From: Megalobrama amblycephala
Taxonomy: Eukaryota; Chordata; Actinopteri; Cypriniformes; Xenocyprididae
Length of the DNA: 64,000 bases
Direction of reading: 5' to 3'
Assembly (NCBI RefSeq): GCF_018812025.1
Contig: NC_063044.1
Location: 45,996,077 to 46,060,076 of the forward strand
This document shows positions 45,806 through 57,800 of this stretch, piece after piece (the first letter of the stretch is position 1; the number at the start of each line of letters is the position of its first letter). The notes beneath the pieces are model-generated. The model searched no databases. It had not been told where the DNA came from and saw only the letters and a program-made list of their open reading frames with translations. The position numbers and the translations under genes are program-made.

Positions 45806-48800
45806 CTGAGGGTTGGATGGTGAAGGCAAAGTGAGGGGGATAAAAGAGTAGGTAGAGAAGAAACAGAGCATAAAAACTGAGAATAAAGACATTTTGCGAG
45901 GTGTTTAAGGTTTGGTTTAGCTGTAATGTGTCATTAATTTCTCCCACAAGACACTTTCTCTAAGGAATGAATGAGGCTCTGGAGAATATTGACTGCATGA
46001 TGTTTTAGGCCATTTAAACCTATATAGGATCGACTAGGAGGAACTGGGGAAAGGATTGTAGGCTTCAGTGAGGAGATGCTGATGAAGACGACGGAGGAGG
46101 AGGTGGACAAGCCTTGGTCAGGTCAGGTTGGTTTGGGTCGCTCACTTCTGCTCACTGGGTCGAGGGGTTGGACGTGAATGGTTGCCAAGAGGGCCGACGA
46201 AGGATGGCAGGTGACACGCAGGTAGGTAGCGGTGACAAAAAGGGACAATGCAAGAAAAAGGGAAGGATGGGAGGAAGGAGGAAGACAAACACAGGACAAC
46301 GTTATTCAGGTTAGGATCATTCATGCATGATGCTAGCCTGGTACACAATTCTATGTGTGGATTTCATCACATAAGGGTGAATCCACATACATTTAAAGCA
46401 CTCACAATGCACTATGCAAGAACTGACCATTCACAAAATCTTGGTGGGTTTATTGAACATGAGAGTATACACATCTCTATTTCCATCAGTCACAAACACT
46501 TTCGGTTCCTGTGTGACAGGATGCTGAGAGTGTTCGACTGAGATCTGCTCAAACTCTAATCAGTTGTGAGGGAGATTGATGGACAGCATGGATAAAAGGA
46601 GTGAAGAGGAGTGTGATGGGGATGAAGAGAGAGCCCAGAGAGCCTGGGTCTTTCCACATGACGTGCCAATTATTCCACGCTGATAGAGCAGAAAAAGACT
46701 CTCCATCTATTCCTCGCCTATATCTCTCTTCCCCTTTAACCTTCTCCCTCTCTTTCACTTCTCTCACTCTTTTCCTTTTCACCCAGCCTTCTCAAAAAGC
46801 CCCTGGAGAACAAAAATATGGATGTAGTTTAATATAGCTACAATTTGAATAAACAATTATAGATATAGATTAAAAAAAACATTAAAAAAATAGATTTTTT
46901 GCATTTACTAAATTTGAGAAAATTGATTGTATTTTGCTGTAATGTATTACAGTTTCTACAAAAATATTAAGCAAAAAAAAACTTAAATATTGACAATAAT
47001 AAAATGAAGAAAGGATCATATGACACTGAAGACTGTGAATGGCTGCTGAAAATTTCACAATATTACCGTTTTATATCACATAACAATATTACTATAGTTC
47101 TGATCAACTAAATGCACACCGACCCTAAACTTTTTGAAAAGTAGTGTACATTTAATTTTCTCTCAGTTCACAATTCACAATTAGTCTAATAAAGAAGGGA
47201 GAAAAGGTCAGAAACAGCAAGTGAATTAGACCAGTGAAGACTGTTTGAAGTATTTGTGGCGCAGTGTTGATTCACTTCTCATCTATATGAGCAGCCAGGG
47301 ACAGCAATCATTTGAAAGATAAAGTCTTTTCAGAGTAGAAAACTAAATCGAATGTGGACGAGGCCGAGAGATACAGCGAATGGCACAGCAAGCAGAAAAA
47401 AGGAATAAATGAAATGATGAGTCTGGGTGAAAAGATGTGTGTACATAAATGTTCGTATCCATTTGCTGGAAGGAAGGTTAAGACGAGAAGGAGATATACG
47501 CAGTCCACTTCAAAGGGAATAATTAGCTGTTACACTGACAAGTCTAAACCCTGATCATATCCAGCTTAGCAAGAGTGCCTATAACAGCAAATATGTTCTC
47601 CTGTAATTATAGCTGCAATGAACCCTCTGATCTCACTCGTTCTCTTGCCAATATCTGCTTCTCTCTTCCTTCCCCATAAAAGATTAGATTCTTTTCTAAT
47701 ATTCATGGCCTGTTGAACAGGGGCCAGATTTATTAAACAGAGTAAGGAGATTTACAGCGCAACAGCCTATCTTCTCCTTACCTACAGCACACAGGCCCTC
47801 AGCTGTCTGTATATGTATGTGTGCGCGCTTTTTCTCCCTCTAATCCATTTTTCAAACCTCCCCTGTTTTCTCCACCTGTCTCATTTACTTGGCTTATGTT
47901 GTAGAGCTCACATTTTCCCAAGTCTCTGGCTTCATGCTTCCTTTCTCGCCCTTCTCCCGAGACCCACCTGTCTCTGGTTTCTTTGTTCTGTTAGGGGGTT
48001 TTAAGTGCATTTTAGAGTCCCAAATGTTCTGTGATTGACGCCACAATTCAGCTTTTTCAAAGCGCAACTCCCGTCACTGCTAGAAAGTTCTCTCCCAGCC
48101 TCACTTTACTTGTGACTGACACACACAGACATACGCACACATGTACACACACACACACGCCTCTCCTAAAAGCTCTCGGCAGTGAGCTTACCCTCAGACA
48201 GACATTTTGTGTTGGTTTCAAGCAGAAACGTTCTACAGCTTTTAGCATACCATGTAAATACAACCTAACAAAGTAAGTCTAAGAAGGCTAAAACCGTTCA
48301 AGACTGAGATGAACAAATTAAAACTGAGAACAAGGCTAGAGATAGACTAAGGCTGCAAATCAACACTTAGGCTAGACTAAGTCTAAAAACAAGACTCAAA
48401 CCAAGTACAACTTCTACAAAACTGAACAAAAACCAAGACCAAGACAAAGATGGACCACGTCTAGGCTGAGACCAGACTAGGCCTAATACTGTAGATAGAA
48501 TGACAGAACGTTAGACTGAAGGATGATAGAATGTTAGAGAGAACAATATGTTGGACAGACAGACAGATAGATAGAATCATAGAATAGACAGAACCATAGA
48601 ATGATAGATAGATTGACAGAATGATATAGAATGAACAATAGAATGATAGAACAGTCGACAGAATGATAAAAAGAACAATAGATAGATCATACCTGTTGTT
48701 GACCCTGGTTCTTAAGGAATTCCTCTCTCTGTTTGCTTGTTTTGACCTTTTCTGATCCACTCTGCTGCAGGTGCTTCAGACGAGACAGCGCCTTACCACC

Positions 48801-51800
48801 ACTAGTCTGAGATGGACAAGAGAGAAGAACAGATGTTCTGTGCACTATATTTGGTAATAATTTCCATCCAATTTCCAACAGTGTATTTGCAATCACTGGC
48901 AGTCAGAGGAAGTGCTGGAGGAAAACAGTGTGCAAGACAGGCAGGGGGGTGATGTGTTTTTAATAGAACACATGCAAGCATCTCGGCGCAGTCCTCTTGG
49001 TCTTTCTTACGCACACATTCACATATTACCTGTAATTTCTTGCATTAAATTCAGAGATGATAAATCATATTGCTCAGCATAAAGCTGCCAAAAGCTCTCC
49101 GCACAATTCTCACTAATGACCACTTTCTCTAGGCCTACCTCTCTCTTCATATACTACCTAAACAAGATCACACACTAGACCAGAGTCACAACGAGCCAAC
49201 AGTCATTTTAAAGCTTCAAGGAGGTCCATTAGCTTTTTGTTTTATGCAAACGAGCGCATCGCTGAACGAGGGGCTTTGTAAGAGGATCTAATGCCTGCAA
49301 TCATGTGGACCTACGGATGCCAGGCTCCATCTGTCCTATGAAAGCAGCATGCACGACCTAGAGTGAGGGGCTCGAACACCATAGTTAGGAGGGATGATGC
49401 AATGCTGGCTTGTATACAAATGTGTGGGCTGAAAGCAACTCGGTGGAAAACACAAGTGACATCGTCCAAATCCTTCCCTTCTGTCACTCACTGAGATCAG
49501 CCGTGTTCTCAGCGGAGCTGAGTAATACACATGACGTCTAGTGGATTGCTGCTTCGTAGCACTCAAAGGCTGTTTACCCTGACACCTACTTTCCAAAGAG
49601 ACAATACCGCATAAATTATGCAACAATATCACTTGAGTAGTTTCGAAGAGCTTGCCTGGACCTTATCTTTTTATTTTACAAGAAAACCACATAAAAATGT
49701 CAAATGTTCCAGAGGAAAATAAGACAAGGGGGAAGTAATCAAATTGCAAACTCATTTTAAGAGGGGAAAAAAGGAGTAGGCTAATGAAGAAGAGGAGGAA
49801 ACAAGAAAATTTATTGTGCAAAAGATACAATAAGTTTTTCTACAGAGGCTGGAGGCAAACAATTTATCAAAGCATTTGCAAAAACAGCACAAACTGATGT
49901 AGTTGAGCAACCCAGCAGACCAAAACCCTTCCACCAAAGAGGAAGAAAGATAGCCAAGAAGATAGAAAGAAAGACCAGGGATGAAGGAGATACTGAAGGC
50001 TAGGTTGAACCTTGGCTGTGGATGTACTGATGCAGGACGGTTTGGGTGGGACAATGGGTCTGTTTGTTTCTCCTCTGTCTCCGGGGTTCTGATCTGTATG
50101 TCGTGTGCTGCCGGATCTCTGGGTGGAGGAACTCTGCGTCTGGGCAGATGCGGGGAAGATGTTGCCCGTGTGAGGATCAGTGCTGAACTCCATCAGGCTG
50201 AGCTCCAGCTCTCGGATGGTTTCCTCCAGACTGTCCAGTCGACGGTATGTGCTGTGGCAGATGTCTTCCTTTTCCCCTCCAACGCCTTGAGTGCGGATCA
50301 AACCGACTTGAGATGTCTCTATGGGCCCATTTTGCTGCAAGACAGACAATGTAGTGTCCGACTTACTCGTTCGCTTGTCTTTCGTCTCTGTCGCCGCCTC
50401 GAGAGACTCCTGAACCCTTGGCTCCCTCCTCAGGGGCTGTTTAATTGCTCTCTCCCTTGTTAAAGGCGGGCACGGCTGGGTCACATCCTGGACGGGACTC
50501 TGGAGTTCCCTCTGGGCCGCATCCAAGTCTTGTATCCGAGGGACTTTTTGGCTGGTTGTCAAGTCTTGTTTCCAGAGCGACAGACGGGGAGTCCTCACAA
50601 TGTGGCTGAAGTAGCTTACTCTGATGTCGTTTCCAGTGTCATTGTCTTTAATTGACTGAGCGCTGTCAGACGGTCTGGTCTGTGCTGAGTCCTCAGAAGG
50701 AGATGTGGGGAGAGAGTTACATTCAGTCAAGACTATCTGGGGAACTGGACTGGAGGACATCCCATGCTGCATCTGAAATATAGCAGGAGTTGTTTGTATA
50801 ATTAACCCCAAAATGTGATTAATAAAAGTATGAGATTCTAAGGTGAAAGTAAATGTGAGCCTCTTACCAGAGATTTCTCTGTAAAATCACTGGAGTGTTC
50901 ATGTAAACCAGACTTAGATGGAGTCAGCTGCTGGTACGTATATAGTATAGCACACATACAAAATTAAATAATAAAAAAAACACTTAAATATGCAAACACA
51001 TTCAGGAACAGTTCACTCAGAAATGAAAACGGTGTCATCATTTACTCGCCCTCAGGACAGTCAAAATCAGTGGAACACATAATGTGAAATTCTGAAGACT
51101 TTTTCAGGCAATTACCATGTCTTCAAGCTTTAAAAAAAAATGCAAAAAAACAAAACAAAAGTAGTCTAAAAACAGTCTTGTTTTGTGAAGAAATTACTAA
51201 AATTTACACTGTTATTCACTGAAAATCTTCCCCTCCATTGAGCTGTTAACTATTATATTGAGATTGAATCAGTGAGTTCAACTTGAGTGTGATTTGTGAA
51301 CAAATCATTCAGGCTAGTTTTGTGAATCGGATGAACTGATTTATTGAAATATCTAACTGAATCACAAATGCGCCATATTTCCTTCATGAACTTAAATGTC
51401 AGTTTGTTCACCACACAAAAGTAATATTACTTTTAGTATTAAGAGTATTATGGATTTAGAAGACTTGAAATATAGTGCTTGAGTCCCATCAGTGCCGGCC
51501 CTCCCTATACACAAAGTACGCTAGTTGCGAATGGCCCCCCGATATTACGGGGCACCTTTGCTCTCAAAGATGAGAGATTAATGCCTAGGCCTATTTGATT
51601 AATAGAATTGTACTTTCGGTTTTGATTTTATCTTCCAACGATTATGATAAAACAACTTTCTTTTCCTTTAAAACAATCACTGTCACCCTTCCTACATAAC
51701 ATCAAAAACAGTCAAATCATGTAATGTGACTGTCGTAATATACAGTCTCCTGCCAGACTTTCGATACTAAAAAAAAAAGAAAAAAGAAGGCGTATTGAGA

Positions 51801-54800
51801 TGCAAAGGGAGCTTTCTGTGTGCATGCTCCAAGACGGAGCGAAACATGGACACATAGGCTACTTGGGGCTTTGGGAGTGCACTTAAAAGGACAAATACAC
51901 ACAAAAATATGTCAGAGTATTTATAATAGATGTGTGCATTTGGTCTTAAAGTAACAGCAGCCTAATAAACCTGCTGCTGTCTATCATTTAATGTTAATCA
52001 AACAACAAAAGAAAACCAGAGACTCATTCACTGCTCTTCACTGAATAAATTTAGTCATTTTAATAAGAATCAATGTTTATTTAATTCATACGGTGAAGAC
52101 ACTGCAGTGTTTTATTTTTAGATTTGATTACTTTATTCAATTTCTGTATAGTAGGCTATTATTTTAGTAGGCTACATTTTTTTTTATTTAATTTGTATTT
52201 TTCTTTTGTATTTGTCCTATTGTTTGCAATTGTCTTGTTTTTTTTTTTTTATTGTATTACTGTTTCAACTCACTGTCATTGGTTGACAGTGAAACTGCTC
52301 TGAAAGAACAGATTAAGAGGTTGTGGAACATTTTTTTTTTTTTTTTAATGAACACAGTGACAGGGGCCACTTAAAAGTTTTGCTTAGTGCCCCCAGAAGT
52401 CTAGGATCGGCAGTTGCACTGAGTCTTATGGACGACTTTTGTGATATCTTTGATGCTTTTGCATATTTTTTTGAAACTTTCAGTCCCTATTCATTATAAT
52501 TGCATTGAAAAAAGCATAGTAAAACAAAATTTCTCCTTTGTTCCTCAGAAGAGAGTCATATGGGTTTAGGACGCCATGAGGGTGAGTTAATGATGACAGA
52601 ACATTAAATTTTTACTTGAACTATCCCTTTGAAAGATCATAGAGCTTTGCCTCTGTGCTCATATACAAATTTAAAAACAACAAAATTTAGAAATCTGGGT
52701 GAGTGCTACCACAATGCAATATCAAACTACCTTTAGCTTCAGTGGAGGAAATTGGGCATTTCAACACACAAAACAGACATGCACTGGCAAGGGCACACGC
52801 ACACTTTGTATGTGGTGATTGTGCTCACTGTGGTGTGGGAATATCTTTGTTTTGTGTGTGTGTGTGTGTTTGCCTAAGAGCATCTTTTTACATCTCTCTA
52901 TATTGGAGCATGACTAAGATTTCTGAGGGAAACATTGAGCATGTGGGGTAAACTAAAGGTGCATATGTGTGTACAACAGCAGTCCACAATAGCTTGCAGT
53001 AGTGGCTGTTACCTGTCCAGCCAAGGGCAGATGGGGCAACAGCTGTAAACTAGAAGGAGGAGGGTGTTTCCTGGGAGAGGGCAGGGGGGGAGTCAGATAT
53101 CGCTCAAAGAGCTGAGCATTCAGGGAGATTGAAGAGAATGAATGAAAAATATGGGATGCACAACATCAGTTTCTGATAACTCATATCATGAGTCCTAATT
53201 AAAAGCTCTAGAGACTCTGAAACTCAATCATTAAGGACATACACATTTACATACAGGGTTGTGAATCCCATAATTCAATGTTTAATATATCATTTTAACT
53301 GGGTGGAACATGTCCCACCATCAGAAATTACACACTGTACTTTGTAACGCAGCTATTTATTCATGAATGTGCATTTTAGACTGTGGGTGAGTATTGTGTT
53401 ATTGAGTTATGGGTTTGTTTCGAGATGCAGCTTGTGAGCCTCATTAGGTTTGAGAGGGAGGTCGCATGGTGTCACTGCAGCAGTGCCCAGATCTCCACAG
53501 GTCTCCACAGGGTTTCCAACAGAGACATGCAGTGGGGATGGAGGACAGGAGACATCTGCTCACTTACCCTGTCATCCACTCAACCAAGACAACAAAATCT
53601 GTCTGCTTGTTGGTGTTAATGAGCCTTGCAGTTTTTGTGTCAGTGTTTGTGTGTATTTCTACCCTGAAGCAGGTCAAGGAAGCCTAAAATCAACACCAAC
53701 ACAGCTCAAGCAGAGGCAGTCAAGAGAAATGCACTGTAGTGACCTCCTGCCAAAATGATAATATGTAAATGGGGACGGCTGGGGAGAAAGTTTAGAATTG
53801 AATTGTACATCAATTAAAAAAATACATAAAAAGATTTGCTGCATGTTCTGAAGCAGGATTGGGCAAAAGTTGGAATTTGAATTGGCAGTATTAGTACATA
53901 GGATGTTAAATTGGAATGATACTTTTGGAATTGCAGTTCAAAGAATTTTATCACAGTCCCTCAAAAGTTTTGTGATGAATAATTGCATCATTAATTTTGA
54001 CCAATTATGTCTGATATGTGTAATTTCTCTAAACTTAGTTCAAAACAGTACTATATATATATATATATATATATACACGTGTGTAATTTTAAATAATCTT
54101 CCATGCAGTTTATATAAATACTTTTGCCATTCAAAAGTTAGGGGTCTGTAAGATTTTTTTTTTTTCTTTTTTCAAAGACATTAATACTTCTATTCAGCAA
54201 GGATGCATTAAACTAACACTTGTAATGTTACAAAACAAAAATTCAATTTCAAATAAATGGTAACACTTTACTTAAAGAGATGAAAATGAAAATGCTGTCA
54301 TCATTTCCTCACCCTCATGTTGTTCTAAACCTGTATGAGTTTCTTCTGTTGAACACAAAATAAGACATTTTAAAGAATGTTGGTAACCAAACAGTATCCA
54401 TTGACTTCCATAGTATTTTTTTCCTACCATGGAAGTCAATGGCTACCATCAACTGTTTGGTTACCAACATTCTTTAAAACATCTTTTGTGTTCAACAGAA
54501 GAAAGAAACTCATACAGGTTTAGCACAACTTGAGGGTGAGGAAATGATGACAGCATTTAAATTTTTGGGTGAATTATCCCTTTAAAGCCTTTATATATAA
54601 TGCATTATAAAGGTATTTTAAATGCATTAATTATGCCTTGTAATGCATCTTATAATGCATTGTATTTTCTCATGAATAATTGTAACTGCGGTTATAGTAC
54701 ATTATAATACGTATATATTCATTGAACACACACGCATTAAAACATAATACAAACAACCAATTTCAGATGTAACAAGGAATCTGCAAATATTATAATGAAT

Positions 54801-57800
54801 TTTAACTTTGGTTACAATTATTTATCAAAATATATAATGCATTATAACGTACATTATGAACACAATTATAATGCATTATACATTAAGGCTTTAAGTAAAG
54901 TGTTACCTGATGTTCTTTTGAACTTAATAACTAAGCTCAGAACTTTAACATTAAGAAGCATAACCATTAATAAGAAATGTTTCTTGAGCAGCAAATCAGC
55001 ATATTAAATTTATATTTGAAGGATCATGTGAAACTGAAGACTGGAGTAATGATGCTGAAATACAATTGGCATGTAGAAAGGATTCCCTAATTCAACCGGA
55101 GTGGTGCATAACTCTGCTCTGAAGTTGCTAATGCATCTACAGTAGATATAAAGTATATGGGTAAGTGAGATGGCATATTTGAAGTGTTATGGTTGTTGAT
55201 TCTATGCACAGTTAAATTAGACACAAGCGGTATCCAACAATACACTCACTAGTGCTTAACTAACAGCACTTTACATCAGCACAGCACAATACATTGTCAA
55301 ACCACCCATTTGAGCTTAATTGGTCATGAGCCAAAGAGCAGAGACAGAAATTCAGATCTCCTGCCTGCTAATGTGTGCTTAATGAATGAGCAAACCAGCC
55401 AACTGGTAGAATCCACTTATGTGTGTATGAGTGTGTGTGTGAACGTAATAGCATTGCTCTGTGGGTGTACAGCAGACACATCTGGTGCTTATGACATATG
55501 GGCATTAATCACCAACATTAACACTTCAGCCGTTAGGGCGCAGACGGCCTGATGTGATTCCTCAGGTAATACATGTGCTCACCTCCAGCTCTGCTGCTAA
55601 CTTCTCATCGTCGCCCTCCTCTCGCTCTCCACCAGCGATGGTTGGAGGGGTGGAGGCCGGTCGGGGGGCTTCAGATATACTCCTCCTCAGCTTAACATGT
55701 GGCTTCTGAGACTCGGACTCCTCTGATTCTGACTTCTGTTTACATACGCAAAGACAGAAAGGAGAACTCTTAAAATACAATATGCACTTTAAAATGTAAA
55801 ACAAAATGTTCCCTTTTGAAATAAGTTTGATGTACTATGAAGAACAGTGACCCCCTCAAAAAATTTGATATTTTTGGACTCTTACTTCTGAATGTTGTTG
55901 TTAATTCATATGGATACAGTATGTTCCACAAAGTTTGACAACAAGAAAATACTGAATTAACTAATTAATCAAAAATTGAATTAATTAATTGATGAATATT
56001 TTGAAATATAAATATTTATGGGTGAATGAAATGAATGAATGAATTAATTTTATATATTAATAAATAAATATATAAATATTTTGAAATTATGGATAAATGA
56101 ATCCATGTATGAATCTTGTAAATCTAAATTAAGGCTGTTTCGACTAACATCATAATTGACTTTCATGAAATAATAACAAAAAGGCTGCAAATGTGTAGAA
56201 TTTGTCCCATTGTAACGTAATGACTAAATGTTAATTAAAAGTAAACACAAGGGAAATTAACACACAGAACCAACGAAATCTTTCTCAATCTCTCAAATTC
56301 ACCTGTGACCATCAGGTGATTTATCACCATAGGAACAGCTAGGGTGATAAAGAAAACATCAACCATGACTACACCCGCAAACACAGGTGGCTTTTATGAG
56401 ATGTCTGACATTTTTGAGACCCTGCACTCAAATAAAAGTGATGTAGTGTGTTCCCCTGATTCCTCTCACAGTCTGTGTGTTTCTCTTTCAGAAACAGCAT
56501 GTTGAACAAGTTTGCATGCATAAATACATACATGCAACATCCTCTGTGTGTCATACGCATTCCTGTATGCTGCTAGTCACCTTCATAGTCTTTCCAGGAA
56601 TGATCATCTCTCCGCTGCGTGTAGTAAGCCCAGGGGAAGAGGGGAAACTTCGACGGGGAGGTGGAGGTGGTGGGGATTTTGAGGGCTTCTCTGTACGATA
56701 CCTTGCCACCGTCAGTTCATCCGAACCTCGTCTGGATCCGCCATCTTTACTGGAGAGTTTGTGCTGAGGTTTATTAGGCCTGTGTTCAGGTGTGGCATTG
56801 GTGCTAGATGGACTCTGGCTCTGATTTTGGTTTTGATTCTGGTTTTGAGCAGGTTTGATCTGCTTGGCAGCAAAGTCCAAGTCAGGAATGGCCTTCATGA
56901 GCTCAGCCTGAGTCTCCTCCAAAAGGCGATTAATGTCCTGAGCACTGTACTGTGTTAGACTCGCCCTCTTCTCTTCCCAATCCCGCTCTGCTGCCTGAGG
57001 AGACGTACAGATGAAATCTTATAAGATCATTAGTGTTTCAAAACGGCTATTAAACAAGCTCCACTGTTAAAGCCTATTCACACCAAGTATGAATTTTCAG
57101 CTCTAAAACATTCACAACAAGGTTTTAAAAGCAAACTATATACACTACTGTTCAAAAGTTTGGGAATGGTAAGAAGTTTTAATGTTTTTAAAAGGAGTCT
57201 ATATGCTCACACCAAGGTTGCAATTATTTTATCAAAAATACAGTATAAGTGTGAAACATTATTATAATTTCTATTCATATATAATATAAAATGTAATTTA
57301 TTAGTGATGCAAAGCTGTATTTTCAGCATCATTACTCCAGTTTTCAGTGTCACGTGATCCTTCAATAGGATGCAGAAGTAGTAGTAAATGAGTAAATGGA
57401 TGCTCACATTGGCTCTCATTTATTAAACGAACGTAGAAACCAGCGTATGTTGGAACGAAAAAATCAGCTTACGACAACGCTCACGTGTGATTCATTAAAC
57501 TTTCGTATGCGGCCATTTCTGTCGCAAGAATGAACGGGTGTTGATAAATGTGGCGGCTGAAAACAATCGTCATTTAAATATCACACCCCAAATTTTAGAA
57601 GCCTCGCCCCATAGTTTATGACACAGAGGAAAAGTAACCCGGCCATGAAGAAGTAGTAACCACATGAAAAAGAAATTGATCTTACTCTAAAAACACCCCT
57701 CAACCTCGTAATTGCAAATAGGTCTAAAATTTATTTAGCCAAAATAAAAATACCGGTAGGCCTAAATAAAACTAAATACAAACATTACAAACACTTTCTC

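Noticed and set aside
45201..45809. 202-codon + strand frame
   Set aside because: It lies antisense to the terminal srcin1 exon, whose frame is phase-consistent with the preceding exon. It reads as Arg/Glu-rich mirror sequence.
49867..50010. Continuation of the large srcin1 open frame past 50011
   Set aside because: The translation turns into a hydrophobic, Phe/Leu/Trp-rich string unlike the upstream exon, and no downstream donor restores phase 0 for the next exon.
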